Shown here in pieces: positions 25,742 to 34,347 of a DNA stretch of 64,000 bases (its first letter is position 1; every line of letters starts with the position of its first letter). Location: NCBI GenBank assembly GCA_033795365.1, contig JARYGU010000022.1, positions 1 through 64,000 on the forward strand, given 5' to 3'. Below the pieces are notes generated by a model. The model worked only from the letters and a program-made list of their open reading frames with translations, was not told the origin of the DNA and did no database searches. The DNA is from JARYGU01 sp033795365. GTDB lineage: Bacteria; Pseudomonadota; Alphaproteobacteria; Rhizobiales; Rhizobiaceae. Both the position numbers and the translations under genes were made by a program.

Positions 25742-27305
25742 GAGCCGCCTCTCCCGCTTCCGTCTTGCCGTACATGCCGCCCATCAAAAGGCCGATCTTC
25801 TCCCGGGTCAGCTCGCGGGCCGGATAGGCGTCCGAAAGCCGCCCTTCGCTGATGACGGCGATCTCGGTCGCCACTTCGAAGATCTCGTCGAGATCCTGGC
25901 TGATCACGAGGACCGCGGAGCCCGCTTCGGCGAGATCGACGAGCGCCTGTCGGATCCTGCTTGCCGCGCCGGCATCGACGCCCCAGGTCGGCTGGTTGAC
26001 CACGAGAACTGCCGGCTGGCGATCGAGTTCGCGTCCGACGATGAACTTTTGCAGATTGCCGCCGGAAAGCGAACCGGCGACCGGGTTCTCGCCGCTCTTG
26101 CGCACATCCATCGCCTCGCTGATCCGCGCCGAAGCGCGTTTCACCGCGCCATGACGGATAATGCCGAGAAGACCGCCGCCGATGAAGGCCTTTCGGTCGG
26201 ACTGGCTGCGCGCCAGCACGAGATTGTCGGAAAGCGAGAGCGCGGGAACGGCGGCGTGGCCATGCCGCTCCTCCGGTACGAAGCCGGCACCCATCAGCCG
26301 GCGCGCGGTGATGCCGAGCGTTCCGACGGGCTTCTGGCGGATGAATACGGATGCCGCTTCGCTCGTGGGATATTCGCCGGAAAGCGCATCGAAGAGCTCG
26401 CTCTGGCCGTTTCCGGCGACGCCGGCGATCGCCAGGATCTCGCCACCCCGGACCTTGAGGCAGATATTCTTGAGCGAAACGGCGAAAGGCGTGCGCGCCG
26501 CGGCGCTCAGGTGGCGCGCCTCGAGCAGGACCTCGCCCCTGGCGTTCGTCCCCTCGGCGCTCACGACCGCGATGTCGCTCCCGACCATCATGCGCGCAAG
26601 CGTGGCTGGCGTTTCCCTCCTCGGATCGCACGCGCCGGTCACCTTGCCACGCCTGAGAACGGTCGCACGGTCGCAGATGCGCTGAACCTCCTCCAGACGG
26701 TGGCTGATATAGAGGATGGACCGGCCTTCCGCCTTCAGCTTGGCCAGCGTTTCGAAGAGGCGGTCCGCCTCCTGCGGCGTGAGCACCGATGTCGGCTCGT
26801 CCAGGATGACGAGATCGGGGTTTTGCAGCAGCGTGCGGACGATCTCGATGCGCTGCCGTTCGCCGACCGAAAGATCGGCGACATGAGCTTTCGGATCGAG
26901 CGGCAGGCCGTATTCATGCGAAAGACGCGAAGCCTCCTCGGCGACTTTCGCAAGCGAGATGCCGGGATCGAGCGAGAGCGCGATGTTTTCTGCGACGGTC
27001 AGGGCGTCGAAGAGGGAAAAGTGCTGGAACACCATGCCGATGCCGATGCGGCGCGCTGCCGCCGGGCTTGCGATCAGCACCGGCTCGCCTCTCCAGAGGA
27101 TCTGCCCGTCCGTCGGTGCAAGCACGCCGAAGAGCATCTTGACCAGCGTCGACTTTCCGGCCCCGTTCTCTCCCAGCAATGCGTGGATTTCCCCCGGCCG
27201 GATATCGAGGTCGATGGCGTCACAGGCCGCGAATGAACCGAACAGCTTGGTCAGGTTGCGCACAGCCAGCAACGGACTGTCCTCGGACGCTCCTACGGCT
27301 GACAC
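25725..27305 (-). CDS. ABC transporter ATPase, two ABC domains (NupO/BmpA type)
   Basis: 526 residues. First ABC domain: LLGENGAGKSTLVKMLFG, LSVGERQRIEIVRTLL, LVILDEPTSVLTPQE. Second: GVAGNGQSELFDALSG, SLSGGNLQKFIVGREL, and a Walker B-like NQPTWGVDAGA (the usual D-E is N-Q here). The start is GTG at 27305 with GAGAGG upstream. It begins 45 bp after the qor stop, so it may be transcribed with pcs-qor. Substitution at the second Walker B is common in this subfamily, where one site is degenerate. Confidence 0.9.
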   Translation of the reverse strand: MSAVGASEDSPLLAVRNLTKLFGSFAACDAIDLDIRPGEIHALLGENGAGKSTLVKMLFGVLAPTDGQILWRGEPVLIASPAAARRIGIGMVFQHFSLFDALTVAENIALSLDPGISLAKVAEEASRLSHEYGLPLDPKAHVADLSVGERQRIEIVRTLLQNPDLVILDEPTSVLTPQEADRLFETLAKLKAEGRSILYISHRLEEVQRICDRATVLRRGKVTGACDPRRETPATLARMMVGSDIAVVSAEGTNARGEVLLEARHLSAAARTPFAVSLKNICLKVRGGEILAIAGVAGNGQSELFDALSGEYPTSEAASVFIRQKPVGTLGITARRLMGAGFVPEERHGHAAVPALSLSDNLVLARSQSDRKAFIGGGLLGIIRHGAVKRASARISEAMDVRKSGENPVAGSLSGGNLQKFIVGRELDRQPAVLVVNQPTWGVDAGAASRIRQALVDLAEAGSAVLVISQDLDEIFEVATEIAVISEGRLSDAYPARELTREKIGLLMGGMYGKTEAGEAAHAHRA

Positions 27306-27350
27306 TCTACCTCTCTTCTCTCCGCCTGCTTCCCCGGCCCTTTCCGGGTC

Positions 27351-28322
27351 TCAGGGAACAAGCAACGTCGTTCCGCTCGTTTTTCTTGTTTCCAGATCCG
27401 TGTGGGCGCGTCCCGCCTCGGCCAGCGGATATGTCTGGTTGATATTGATACGCACTTTGTTGCTGCGCACAATATCGAAGAGCGAATTTGCGCAGGCATC
27501 CAGAGCTTCGCGTGTGGAAATATAGTGGAACAGGCTGGGCCTCGTTGCGAAGAGCGAGCCCTTCTGCGCGAGCAGCGTGATGTTGAAGGCCTCGACCGCA
27601 CCGGAGGAATTGCCGAAGCTCACCCACAAGCCCCGCGGCTTCAGGCAGTCGAGCGATTTCGGAAACGTATCCTTGCCGACGGAATCGTAGACGACGTCGA
27701 CGCCCCTGCCATCGGTGATCTCCCTGACCCGCGCGACGAAATCCTCGCTGTCGTAAGGGATGACGTGGTCGTAGCCATGGGCAAGCGCCAGATCGATCTT
27801 TGCCTTCGATCCTGCCGTGCCAATGACGGTGGCGCCCAGTGCCTTCGCCCATTGCCCGGCAATAAGGCCGACGCCGCCGGCTGCCGCGTGGAACAGGATC
27901 ACGTCACCGGGTTTGACCTCAAAGGTCTGGTTGAGCAGGTATTGCGCGGTCATCCCCTTGAGCATCATCGCGGCCGCGGTCTCCAGCGATATGCCCTCGG
28001 GCACTTTCACGAGGTGGCGGGTCGCGACGTTGCGTTCGGCCGCATAGGCACCGTCGGCGGAGGCATAGGCGACGCGATCCCCGATGGCGAAATCCGTCAC
28101 GCCGTCACCGACGGCGGTCACCGTTCCGGCCCCTTCCTTGCCCGGAATGAAGGGCGGTTCGGCCTTGTAGAGCCCGGTGCGGAAATAGACGTCGATGAAG
28201 TTGAGGCCGATCGCGGCCTGCCGGATCTGCACTTCGCCGGGTCCGGGCGGGCCGAGCGGCACCTCTTCGAGCTTCAGCACCTCCGGACCGCCGAGCGATC
28301 GCACGAATATGGCCTTTGTCAT
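27351..28322 (-). CDS. qor: Quinone oxidoreductase / zinc-less MDR family
   Basis: 323 residues of the medium-chain dehydrogenase family, QOR type: IGLNFIDVYFRTGLY, GKEGAGTVTAVGDGV, then the NADPH-binding HAAAGGVGLIAGQWAKALGA (G-x-GG-x-G variant AAGGVG) and YDSVGKDTFPKSLDCL. No zinc-ligand cysteines are seen. It probably reduces quinones one electron at a time with NADPH. It lies 12 bp after pcs. Confidence 0.92.
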   Translation of the reverse strand: MTKAIFVRSLGGPEVLKLEEVPLGPPGPGEVQIRQAAIGLNFIDVYFRTGLYKAEPPFIPGKEGAGTVTAVGDGVTDFAIGDRVAYASADGAYAAERNVATRHLVKVPEGISLETAAAMMLKGMTAQYLLNQTFEVKPGDVILFHAAAGGVGLIAGQWAKALGATVIGTAGSKAKIDLALAHGYDHVIPYDSEDFVARVREITDGRGVDVVYDSVGKDTFPKSLDCLKPRGLWVSFGNSSGAVEAFNITLLAQKGSLFATRPSLFHYISTREALDACANSLFDIVRSNKVRININQTYPLAEAGRAHTDLETRKTSGTTLLVP

Positions 28323-28334
28323 GACGGATGTCTC

Positions 28335-29063
28335 CTATGCGGCGCGGCCGAGCGAGGGAACAAATTGCAGCACGGCGCCGATGACATAAAGATAGACCCC
28401 CGTGGCGATGACGCCATAGGCGACCCAGTCCGGCGTGGCAAAATGCAGCAACAGCGCATAGATGCCGAGAATCGACCAAAGGAAGAAGACGGCCAGATTG
28501 AGCGGTCTCAGGCGCTGGACGCGCACGGGATGAAGGAAGTTGATCGGCATGAAGGTCAGCAGCACCGATACGAAGACCACGATCGAAGCCGTGATCTCGC
28601 TTGCCTGGATGACGAACAGCGTGAAGACCACCATGTTCCAGACGACGGGAAAGCCGGAAAAGAAATACTCCTCCGTCTTCATGCCCATGTCGGCATAGTA
28701 GATCGCGCTCGAAACGACGATCGCGCCTGCCGCCACGAAGGACCACGGCTCGCCGATCATGCCGCTCTGATAGAGCGCGAAGGCTGGCAATAGCACATAG
28801 GTCACGTAGTCGATGACATTGTCGAGCGTGTCGCCGGACCAGTTCGGCAGGACTTCCTTGACGCGGACCTTTCTGGCGATCGGGCCGTCGATGCCGTCGA
28901 CCAGCAATGCGAGCCCCAGCCACCAGAACATGTCGACGAAACGGTGCTCCGCGGCTGCGACGACGCCGAGAAAGGCGAGAAAGGAGCCAGAAGCCGTCAG
29001 GATGTGGACGGAAAATGCCCGGATTTCGGCGTAAGGCACGCGTTTGTAGTTGAAGAATTTCAT
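28335..29063 (-). CDS. pcs: Phosphatidylcholine synthase
   Basis: 242 residues, the length of rhizobial Pcs, and almost identical in motif content to the S. meliloti enzyme as I recall it (KRVPYAEIRAFSVHILTA, FLAFLGVVAAAEHRFVD). CDP-alcohol phosphotransferase motif seen as DGPIAR then, after a longer spacer than usual, GDTLDNVIDY, which is the Pcs signature. Several membrane segments. It makes phosphatidylcholine directly from choline and CDP-diacylglycerol in the inner membrane; choline supplied by a host plant is the usual source. Confidence 0.96.
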   Translation of the reverse strand: MKFFNYKRVPYAEIRAFSVHILTASGSFLAFLGVVAAAEHRFVDMFWWLGLALLVDGIDGPIARKVRVKEVLPNWSGDTLDNVIDYVTYVLLPAFALYQSGMIGEPWSFVAAGAIVVSSAIYYADMGMKTEEYFFSGFPVVWNMVVFTLFVIQASEITASIVVFVSVLLTFMPINFLHPVRVQRLRPLNLAVFFLWSILGIYALLLHFATPDWVAYGVIATGVYLYVIGAVLQFVPSLGRAA

Positions 29064-29302
29064 CGGCTGTCGTTATCCGTCCCCACCCGAAACTTCGCGC
29101 CAATGGCGGTCCTCGGTCGTCTGCGGGTAATATGCACCGAATGGGCGGCTCTGCCAGTCAAATTCGGCGTCTTTTCGCAGGAGCCGGCCGGGGAGCTCGC
29201 AGATGCGCTGATTGATCCCATGGATTTTGGACGGTTGGAGCACTAAACTCCATAAGGAACCGATTTGCGCAAATCTGTGGGTAAAGGCCGGAAGGACGGG
29301 CA

Positions 29303-30514
29303 ATGAGCATGCAGGAATTCGATATCGCCATTGCAGGGGCCGGTCTCGCCGGCAGCCTTTCCGCGCTGGCGCTCGCCGATTCGGGGCGGCGGGTCGCCCT
29401 GATCGCTCCCGCCCGTCAACGCGGCGACGGCCGCACCACCGCATTGATGGATCAGTCCATCGCCTTCCTCCGGGAACTCGGTCTCTGGCAGGCCGTGGAG
29501 CCCCTTGCAGCACCGATGGAAACGATGCAGATCCTCGACGGGACGTCGCGTCTTTTCCGCGCCCCTCCGGTTTCCTTCCGCGCGAGCGAAGTCTCGCTGG
29601 ACGCATTCGGCTACAATATTCCGAATGCCCCCTTCCTCGAGATTCTCGAAAAGGCGATCGCCGGGAAGGAAATGATTAGCCAGATAAATTCCGGCGTCAG
29701 GACGCTCTCCCTTTCAGGGAGTGCTGCAGCCTTGACGCTGGACAATGGCGAGACAATCCTGGCCGGACTGGTCGTCGGGGCGGACGGACGCCGGTCCGTC
29801 ATTCGCGAGCAGGCCGGAATCCGCACCCGCAACTGGTCCTATCCGCAGGCGGCGCTCGTCCTGAATTTCTCCCACGAGCGGCCGCACGCAAATGTCTCCA
29901 CCGAATTTCACACCGAAAGCGGGCCTTTCACGCAGGTGCCCCTGCCCGGCAATCGCTCCAGTCTCGTCTGGGTGCTACCGCCGCAGGAAGCGCAGGAAAA
30001 GGCGATGCTGTCTGCGGCAGCCCTCGGCGAAGCCGTCGAGCGGCGCATGCAATCGATGCTCGGCAAGGTCACGATCGAGGAAGGGCCGCAGATATTTCCC
30101 CTCTCCGGCATGATCGCCGATCGTTTCGGCAAGGAGCGCGTGGCGCTGATCGGCGAGGCTGCCCATGCCCTTCCGCCTATCGGCGCGCAGGGGCTCAATC
30201 TCAGCCTGCGCGACATCATGGCGCTGCGCTCGCTTCTTCCCGCCGGCGGCGCAATCCCGGCCGCTCTCGGCGAAAATTTCGATCGCCGGCGCCAGGCCGA
30301 TGTGCGCAGCCGCACGACGAGCGTCGACCTGCTCAACCGCTCCCTGCTTTCGAGTTTCCTGCCGGTGCAGATCCTGCGTTCTGCAGGTCTGTATCTCCTG
30401 TCGGGGATAGGACCGCTCAGAAGCATCGTCATGCGAGAGGGCATCGAGCCCGGCGGGTCGTTCAAGGCGCTGCGCAATTCCCTGCGGCAACGGTCCGCCC
30501 GGCAGCGCGCCTGA
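29303..30514 (+). CDS. UbiH/UbiF-family FAD-dependent monooxygenase
   Basis: 403 residues. N-terminal dinucleotide motif IAGAGLAGSLSALALADSG, then GDGRTTALMDQS, the FAD contact GADGRRSVIREQAGI and the C-terminal ALIGEAAHALPPIGAQGLNLSL. These are the landmarks of ubiquinone-biosynthesis ring hydroxylases; which ring position is not decidable by reading. Start at 29303 or 29309. Divergent from pcs with a 239-bp intergenic region; convergent with ccdA. Confidence 0.9.
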   Translation: MSMQEFDIAIAGAGLAGSLSALALADSGRRVALIAPARQRGDGRTTALMDQSIAFLRELGLWQAVEPLAAPMETMQILDGTSRLFRAPPVSFRASEVSLDAFGYNIPNAPFLEILEKAIAGKEMISQINSGVRTLSLSGSAAALTLDNGETILAGLVVGADGRRSVIREQAGIRTRNWSYPQAALVLNFSHERPHANVSTEFHTESGPFTQVPLPGNRSSLVWVLPPQEAQEKAMLSAAALGEAVERRMQSMLGKVTIEEGPQIFPLSGMIADRFGKERVALIGEAAHALPPIGAQGLNLSLRDIMALRSLLPAGGAIPAALGENFDRRRQADVRSRTTSVDLLNRSLLSSFLPVQILRSAGLYLLSGIGPLRSIVMREGIEPGGSFKALRNSLRQRSARQRA

Positions 30515-30578
30515 CTGGATGGGATAGAGCAGGACCGTCACAGTGGCGCGGCCCCGGCCTTCGAAGCCGCGCGGATTG

Positions 30579-31340
30579 CTATCCGATTTGCGAGAGAATC
30601 GGAAATGTCTGCTGGAACCAGATCGCGACCGCGCTGATATAGCCGAAGATGAAGGCCAGTCCGGTCAGGATGAGGAGCGCGCCCATCACCTTCTCGACCA
30701 TGCCGAGATGGCGGCGGAACCGCACGAGGAAGCGCATGAAAGCGCCGGAAAAGCCGGCGGCGATCCAGAAGGGAACGGCAAGCCCCAGCGAATAGATCGC
30801 AAGCAGGAAAGCCCCCTCTCCCACCGTCTCCCGGGATGCCGCCACGCCGAGGATCGCGCCGAGCACCGGCCCGATGCAGGGCGTCCATCCGAAGGCGAAG
30901 GCAAGCCCCATCAGATAGGCGCCCGAAAGCGTCGCCGGCCTGCCGGAACCCTGAAACCGCGCCTCGCGCGCAAAAAGCCCGATGCGCCATATTCCGAGGA
31001 AATGCAGGCCCATGAGGATGATGACGACGCCGCCGATCTGCGCCAGGATGTCGAGATGCCGGCGCAAGGCCATGCCGATCGTCGATGCGCCGGCCCCGAG
31101 CGCGACGAACACGGTGGCAAATCCGAGCGTGAAGAAAAACGCCGAGAGAAGCACCGCCGAACGAGCCCCGCGGTCCTCGACTGCGACGGCTCCGCCCCCT
31201 CCGCCGCCCCTGAACTGATCGACCGAGATCCCGGCCATATAGCAAAGATAGGGCGGAACGAGCGGCAGCACGCAGGGAGAGAGAAATGACAGCGCGCCGG
31301 CGAAAAGCGCGCTCAGAAGGGATATTTCGGCGATCGACAA
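30579..31340 (-). CDS. ccdA: Cytochrome c biogenesis protein CcdA
   Basis: 253 residues, about six membrane segments. The first segment carries FLSPCVLPLVPPYLCY and the fourth GWTPCIGPVLGAIL; the two cysteines in PC motifs are the thiol relay that passes electrons from thioredoxin to periplasmic apocytochrome-reducing proteins. The start is taken as TTG 31340 (LSIAEISLLSALFAGALS), since canonical CcdA begins here; in-frame codons further upstream look non-coding and approach the tRNA gene. A Gly-rich loop sits after the first span. Confidence 0.87.
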   Translation of the reverse strand: MSIAEISLLSALFAGALSFLSPCVLPLVPPYLCYMAGISVDQFRGGGGGGAVAVEDRGARSAVLLSAFFFTLGFATVFVALGAGASTIGMALRRHLDILAQIGGVVIILMGLHFLGIWRIGLFAREARFQGSGRPATLSGAYLMGLAFAFGWTPCIGPVLGAILGVAASRETVGEGAFLLAIYSLGLAVPFWIAAGFSGAFMRFLVRFRRHLGMVEKVMGALLILTGLAFIFGYISAVAIWFQQTFPILSQIG

Positions 31341-31579
31341 GAATCGGCTCTCCGGAAATTGGCTGAATGCATGTGCCACAGCCTCTGCGTCACAGGGCTT
31401 TCCATCGCCCTTTCGCCGCTTCCTTACCTTCCGGGCCGGGGTGATGCCAATCACCTTTTGGCGAACGCGGCGAAATGCAGCAAAAGCTTTCATCTGCTTC
31501 ATTTTCCGGGTTGACCCGGCAAGGTCGCCTGCATATGTTCCGCGCACTTCCGCGGGGGGCCGCATTGCCGCCCGCACGG

Positions 31580-31655
31580 GAGCGCGTAGCTCAGCCGGTA
31601 GAGCAACTGACTTTTAATCAGTAGGTCCAGGGTTCGAATCCCTGCGCGCTCACCA
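31580..31655 (+). tRNA. tRNA-Lys (anticodon UUU)
   Basis: 76-base cloverleaf. Acceptor GAGCGCG pairs with CGCGCTC (31645-31651), D arm GCTC...GAGC, anticodon stem ACTGA/TCAGT with loop CTTTTAA (anticodon TTT), T arm CAGGG-TTCGAAT-CCCTG, discriminator A and encoded CCA. All arms pair perfectly. No integrase gene or repeat of the 3' end is visible downstream. Confidence 0.97.
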
Positions 31656-32035
31656 TAAACGCTTGATATATTGTAATTTTTTGCCCTCCGACATTCGGAC
31701 GACACATTTCGGCTTTGCCGATGCCGACAATTCCGGCGGTTCCGAAACGGGCGTCTACCTGGCTTTCCTCCTTCGAGCAAAAGCGCGCCGTTTCACGGCA
31801 GGCAGGATCATGCAATCCGTGCCGCATCGCAGCGGCCGACGCGGCGATGATTTTGCCGGCGCCGCTCGAAGAGCGCAATGCCGCCATAGCCGAGATCGCG
31901 CGCGCCCTTGCACTGGAGGTCGCGACCTGATGGCGCTCCGCCGGAGCGCGGCGGCAAACGCCGCGCTCGTATCTTTCCTCTCCTTCGGGAACATTGAGCG
32001 AGATTGCACCTTTCTCCCGAAAATGGAGGTGCGAG
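31656..32035. other. Region after tRNA-Lys without a supported gene
   Basis: About 380 bp. One short plus-strand frame (31721-31930, ending EERNAAIAEIARALALEVAT) has a slightly protein-like C-terminus but no SD and no family resemblance; it may be a gene remnant. No duplicated tRNA end (att-like) and no hairpin of note. Confidence 0.4.
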
Positions 32036-32410
32036 ATGACTGTTCGAACCGGGTCCTGCACATGCGGCCGTGTGCGATATTCCGTTCGTGGCGAGCCGAA
32101 ACGCATCGGTATCTGCCATTGCACCGACTGCCGGAACGAGAGCGGATCGGCCTTCACCTATTTCGGCGTATGGTCCGCCGGTGATTTCGCGACGGAAGGC
32201 GAAACGACCGTCCACAACGGCCGCCGCTTCTGCCCGACATGCGGAGCAAGAATGTTCTCGCATGATGAAAGCGAAGCGGAAGTCAAGCTCGGCAGCCTCT
32301 CGGACGCGCCGACCGGCCTGCGGCCGACCTATGAGCTCTGGATCAAGCGGCGGGAGGAGTGGCTGGTGCCGATCGCCGGTGCAGAGCAATTCGTCGAGGA
32401 CAGGACCTGA
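32036..32410 (+). CDS. GFA-family protein (CENP-V/Gfa zinc fold)
   Basis: 124 residues from ATG 32036, which has GGAGGT five bases upstream. Zinc ligands in the Gfa pattern: GSCTCGRVRY (CxC), ICHCTDCRNESGSAF (CxCxxC), RFCPTCGARMF (CxxC). The family name comes from glutathione-dependent formaldehyde-activating enzyme; most members are of unknown function. A cytosolic zinc-binding protein. Confidence 0.9.
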   Translation: MTVRTGSCTCGRVRYSVRGEPKRIGICHCTDCRNESGSAFTYFGVWSAGDFATEGETTVHNGRRFCPTCGARMFSHDESEAEVKLGSLSDAPTGLRPTYELWIKRREEWLVPIAGAEQFVEDRT

Positions 32411-32549
32411 ATCCTGGCCGGTCGAGGCCTTCTGCGGCAAGGAAACCGTAAGTGTTTTCCACCGGGATGGGGTTCCACGTCCTTTCGGCGGCTTGTCCGT
32501 CCAGGGACCCCAATGTAATCATCCCGCTCCACTCAAGGAGAGAGATGAT

Positions 32550-32741
32550 ATGAGATTGATCGTCGGGATTTTTTGCGCCGTTACCGCCACCGTGATCATC
32601 GCCGGATGCTCATCGACCGCCAGGGACCCGGAACTCGCGGAATATTATGCCGAGAAGAACAGGGCCTATGCCCAATCGCAACGCCCCAGCATGCGCCCTG
32701 TAAGAAACGTTACGGACCGGCCTCGTATTCTTGAACATTGA
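32550..32741 (+). CDS. Small lipoprotein, 63 residues
   Basis: MRLIVGIFCAVTATVIIAGC is a lipoprotein signal with lipobox IAGC at residues 17-20; the mature peptide is short and hydrophilic (SSTARDPELAEYYAEKNRAY). AAGGAGAGAG precedes the ATG. Probably outer- or inner-membrane anchored in the periplasm. Unknown function. Confidence 0.72.
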   Translation: MRLIVGIFCAVTATVIIAGCSSTARDPELAEYYAEKNRAYAQSQRPSMRPVRNVTDRPRILEH

Positions 32742-32777
32742 AACAATGCGGCGTTGAAAGGCCCTGGTCATATGATG

Positions 32778-32794
32778 AAGTTATTATATAACTT
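32778..32794. promoter_or_regulatory. Inverted repeat upstream of the Arg/Asp-rich lipoprotein
   Basis: AAGTTAT-TAT-ATAACTT, a perfect 7-bp inverted repeat in an AT-rich stretch 56 bp before the start codon at 32850. Possible operator or an upstream promoter element. Confidence 0.35.
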
Positions 32795-32849
32795 GCCGCT
32801 TGCCTAAGGACGATCCGCGCTCCATATTCCCCACCATAGGAGGTGTGCT

Positions 32850-33290
32850 ATGTCCTTTAAATCTTTCGCTCTTACGGCCGTGCTCGGCTTTGCGGGGCTT
32901 TCGCTGACCGGCTGCGTGAGTGAAAGCGGCGCTTATTCCGGCGGCCCCTATTATGGCGGTTATTATTCCAGTGGCGTCGTCGTCTACGACAGCACATATC
33001 GTGACAGGCGGTATTATCGCGATTACCGCCGTCATTCCCGAGACGACGATCGATGGGAGCGCCGCCGCGACCGGAATCGTGACGACCGCGGCGATCGTGA
33101 CTGGCGAGATCGCCGCGACCGTGATCGTGACGACCGAAACAGGGATTGGCGGGAGCGACGTGACAGGGATCGCGACGATTCGCGCAATAGAGATCGCGGA
33201 GATCGGCGGGATGGCGACAGAGGCCGGCGTGATCGCGGCGATCGCGACAGAGGCGATAGGGAATTGTACCTGTTCCAGGACAGGCGGTAA
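32850..33290 (+). CDS. Lipoprotein with long Arg/Asp repeat tail
   Basis: 146 residues. Lipoprotein signal with lipobox LTGC at about residues 19-22, a short Gly/Tyr-rich segment (YSGGPYYGGYYSSG), then about 95 residues composed almost only of R, D and a few N/W/Y/G/S (RDRNRDDRGDRDWRDRRDRD...). The DNA is correspondingly repetitive (GAYCGY units). GGAGGTGTGCT precedes the ATG. A disordered, charge-alternating periplasmic or cell-surface tail is predicted; function unknown. Followed by a good terminator. Confidence 0.75.
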   Translation: MSFKSFALTAVLGFAGLSLTGCVSESGAYSGGPYYGGYYSSGVVVYDSTYRDRRYYRDYRRHSRDDDRWERRRDRNRDDRGDRDWRDRRDRDRDDRNRDWRERRDRDRDDSRNRDRGDRRDGDRGRRDRGDRDRGDRELYLFQDRR

Positions 33291-33319
33291 CGTTCACACC
33301 TTTTCATGCCAGACAAAAG

Positions 33320-33345
33320 AGGCCGGAGTTCATCCGGCCTTTTTC
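33320..33345. terminator. Bidirectional rho-independent terminator
   Basis: AGGCCGGA / TCCGGCCT stem (8 bp), GTTCA loop, then TTTTTC; AAAA before the stem gives a T-run on the opposite strand. It lies between the convergent lipoprotein and DapA-like genes. Confidence 0.85.
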
Positions 33346-33355
33346 GTGTCCGCCT

Positions 33356-34249
33356 TCAAAATGCCGGCAATTCCGGCCGCTTGTCGAGGGCGGCGGCAAT
33401 GATGGCTTCGACGCGCACGCGCTCTGCTCCCGACAGCGGCATGCGCGGCGCGCGGACGCGATCGTTCGAGCCGATCGCGTGAACCTCCGCGAGCTTGATG
33501 TTCTGCACGAGGTTCGTCGAAACATCGAGGTCGAGCAGCGGCCGGAACCAGCGGTAGATCGCGAGCGCCTCGGCCAGGCGCCCCGCCTGCGCCAGCTTCC
33601 AGATCGCCACGGTCTCCTTCGGGAAAGCGACGACGAGGCCGGCGACCCAGCCGTGCGCACCCATCATCAGGCTCTCCAGGGCAAGATTGTCGACGCCGGT
33701 GAAGACGTCGAACCGCTCGCCGAAGGCATTGAAGACATCGGTGACGCGGCGGATGTCGTCCGTCGATTCCTTCATCGCGACGACGAGGTCGTTCTTCGCC
33801 AGTTCCTCGAACATCGAAAGCGTGACGTCGACGCCGTAGGCGACGGGATTGTTGTAGACCATGACCGGCAGGCCACCGGCGGCCGCCACGGTCTGGATGT
33901 GGTTCAACGTCTCGGCCGGAGCCGACTTGTAGGGCACGCCCGGCAGGATCATGAAGCCGTCGGCGCCGGCCCGCGCTGCCGCCTTCGCCGCCGCTTCGCC
34001 GCGCCGTGTGGCACTCTCGCAAACCGTCATCAGGACCGGCTTGCCGCCGGAAACCGATTTCGCCGTCTTCAGGATATCGATCTTCTCTTCCGCATCGAGC
34101 GTCATGTTCTCGCCGAGCGAGCCGCAGACGATCATGCCGTCAACGCCGGCCGCAAACTGCAATGCGAAGCAGCGTTCCATTTCCTTGAAATCGAGATCGC
34201 CACTTTCTGTGAATTTCGTCGTTACAGCCGGAAATACGCCGCGCCACAT
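33356..34249 (-). CDS. Dihydrodipicolinate synthase/NAL-family aldolase
   Basis: 297 residues of the DapA/NanA superfamily TIM barrel. GSLGENMTLDAEE (substrate carboxylate loop), PVMVYNNPVAYG (catalytic Tyr) and VVAMKESTDDIRR (Schiff-base Lys) are all present. AGGAGGTGATC directly precedes ATG 34249. It is a class I pyruvate-dependent aldolase or dehydratase; the divergent GntR gene and paired operators suggest a catabolic role rather than lysine synthesis. Substrate unknown. Confidence 0.9.
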   Translation of the reverse strand: MWRGVFPAVTTKFTESGDLDFKEMERCFALQFAAGVDGMIVCGSLGENMTLDAEEKIDILKTAKSVSGGKPVLMTVCESATRRGEAAAKAAARAGADGFMILPGVPYKSAPAETLNHIQTVAAAGGLPVMVYNNPVAYGVDVTLSMFEELAKNDLVVAMKESTDDIRRVTDVFNAFGERFDVFTGVDNLALESLMMGAHGWVAGLVVAFPKETVAIWKLAQAGRLAEALAIYRWFRPLLDLDVSTNLVQNIKLAEVHAIGSNDRVRAPRMPLSGAERVRVEAIIAAALDKRPELPAF

Positions 34250-34267
34250 GATCACCTCCTGTTGTCC

Positions 34268-34277
34268 TGATATATCA
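34268..34277. promoter_or_regulatory. Operator copy 1, TGATATATCA
   Basis: A self-complementary decamer in the divergent promoter region between the DapA-like and GntR genes, 19 bp upstream of the aldolase start codon. Identical to copy 2. This is the form of GntR/FCD operators. Confidence 0.7.
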
Positions 34278-34313
34278 GTGAGCTTGTCATTCGTTTTGCG
34301 ACATGTCAAGATG

Positions 34314-34323
34314 TGATATATCA
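34314..34323. promoter_or_regulatory. Operator copy 2, TGATATATCA
   Basis: Second identical palindrome, 46 bp from copy 1 centre to centre, just before the likely GTG start of the GntR gene. Two sites would allow control of both divergent genes, including autoregulation. Confidence 0.7.
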
Positions 34324-34347
34324 GTAGGAACAGGAACGCCCTCGCCC

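Noticed and set aside
31580..32035. tRNA-Lys as an integration site for an island
   Set aside because: No integrase and no repeat of the tRNA 3' end within the window; neighbouring genes look native.
33032..33316. Arg/Ser-rich minus-strand frame over the Arg/Asp lipoprotein
   Set aside because: It is only the complement of the repeat DNA; the plus strand has signal, lipobox, SD and terminator.
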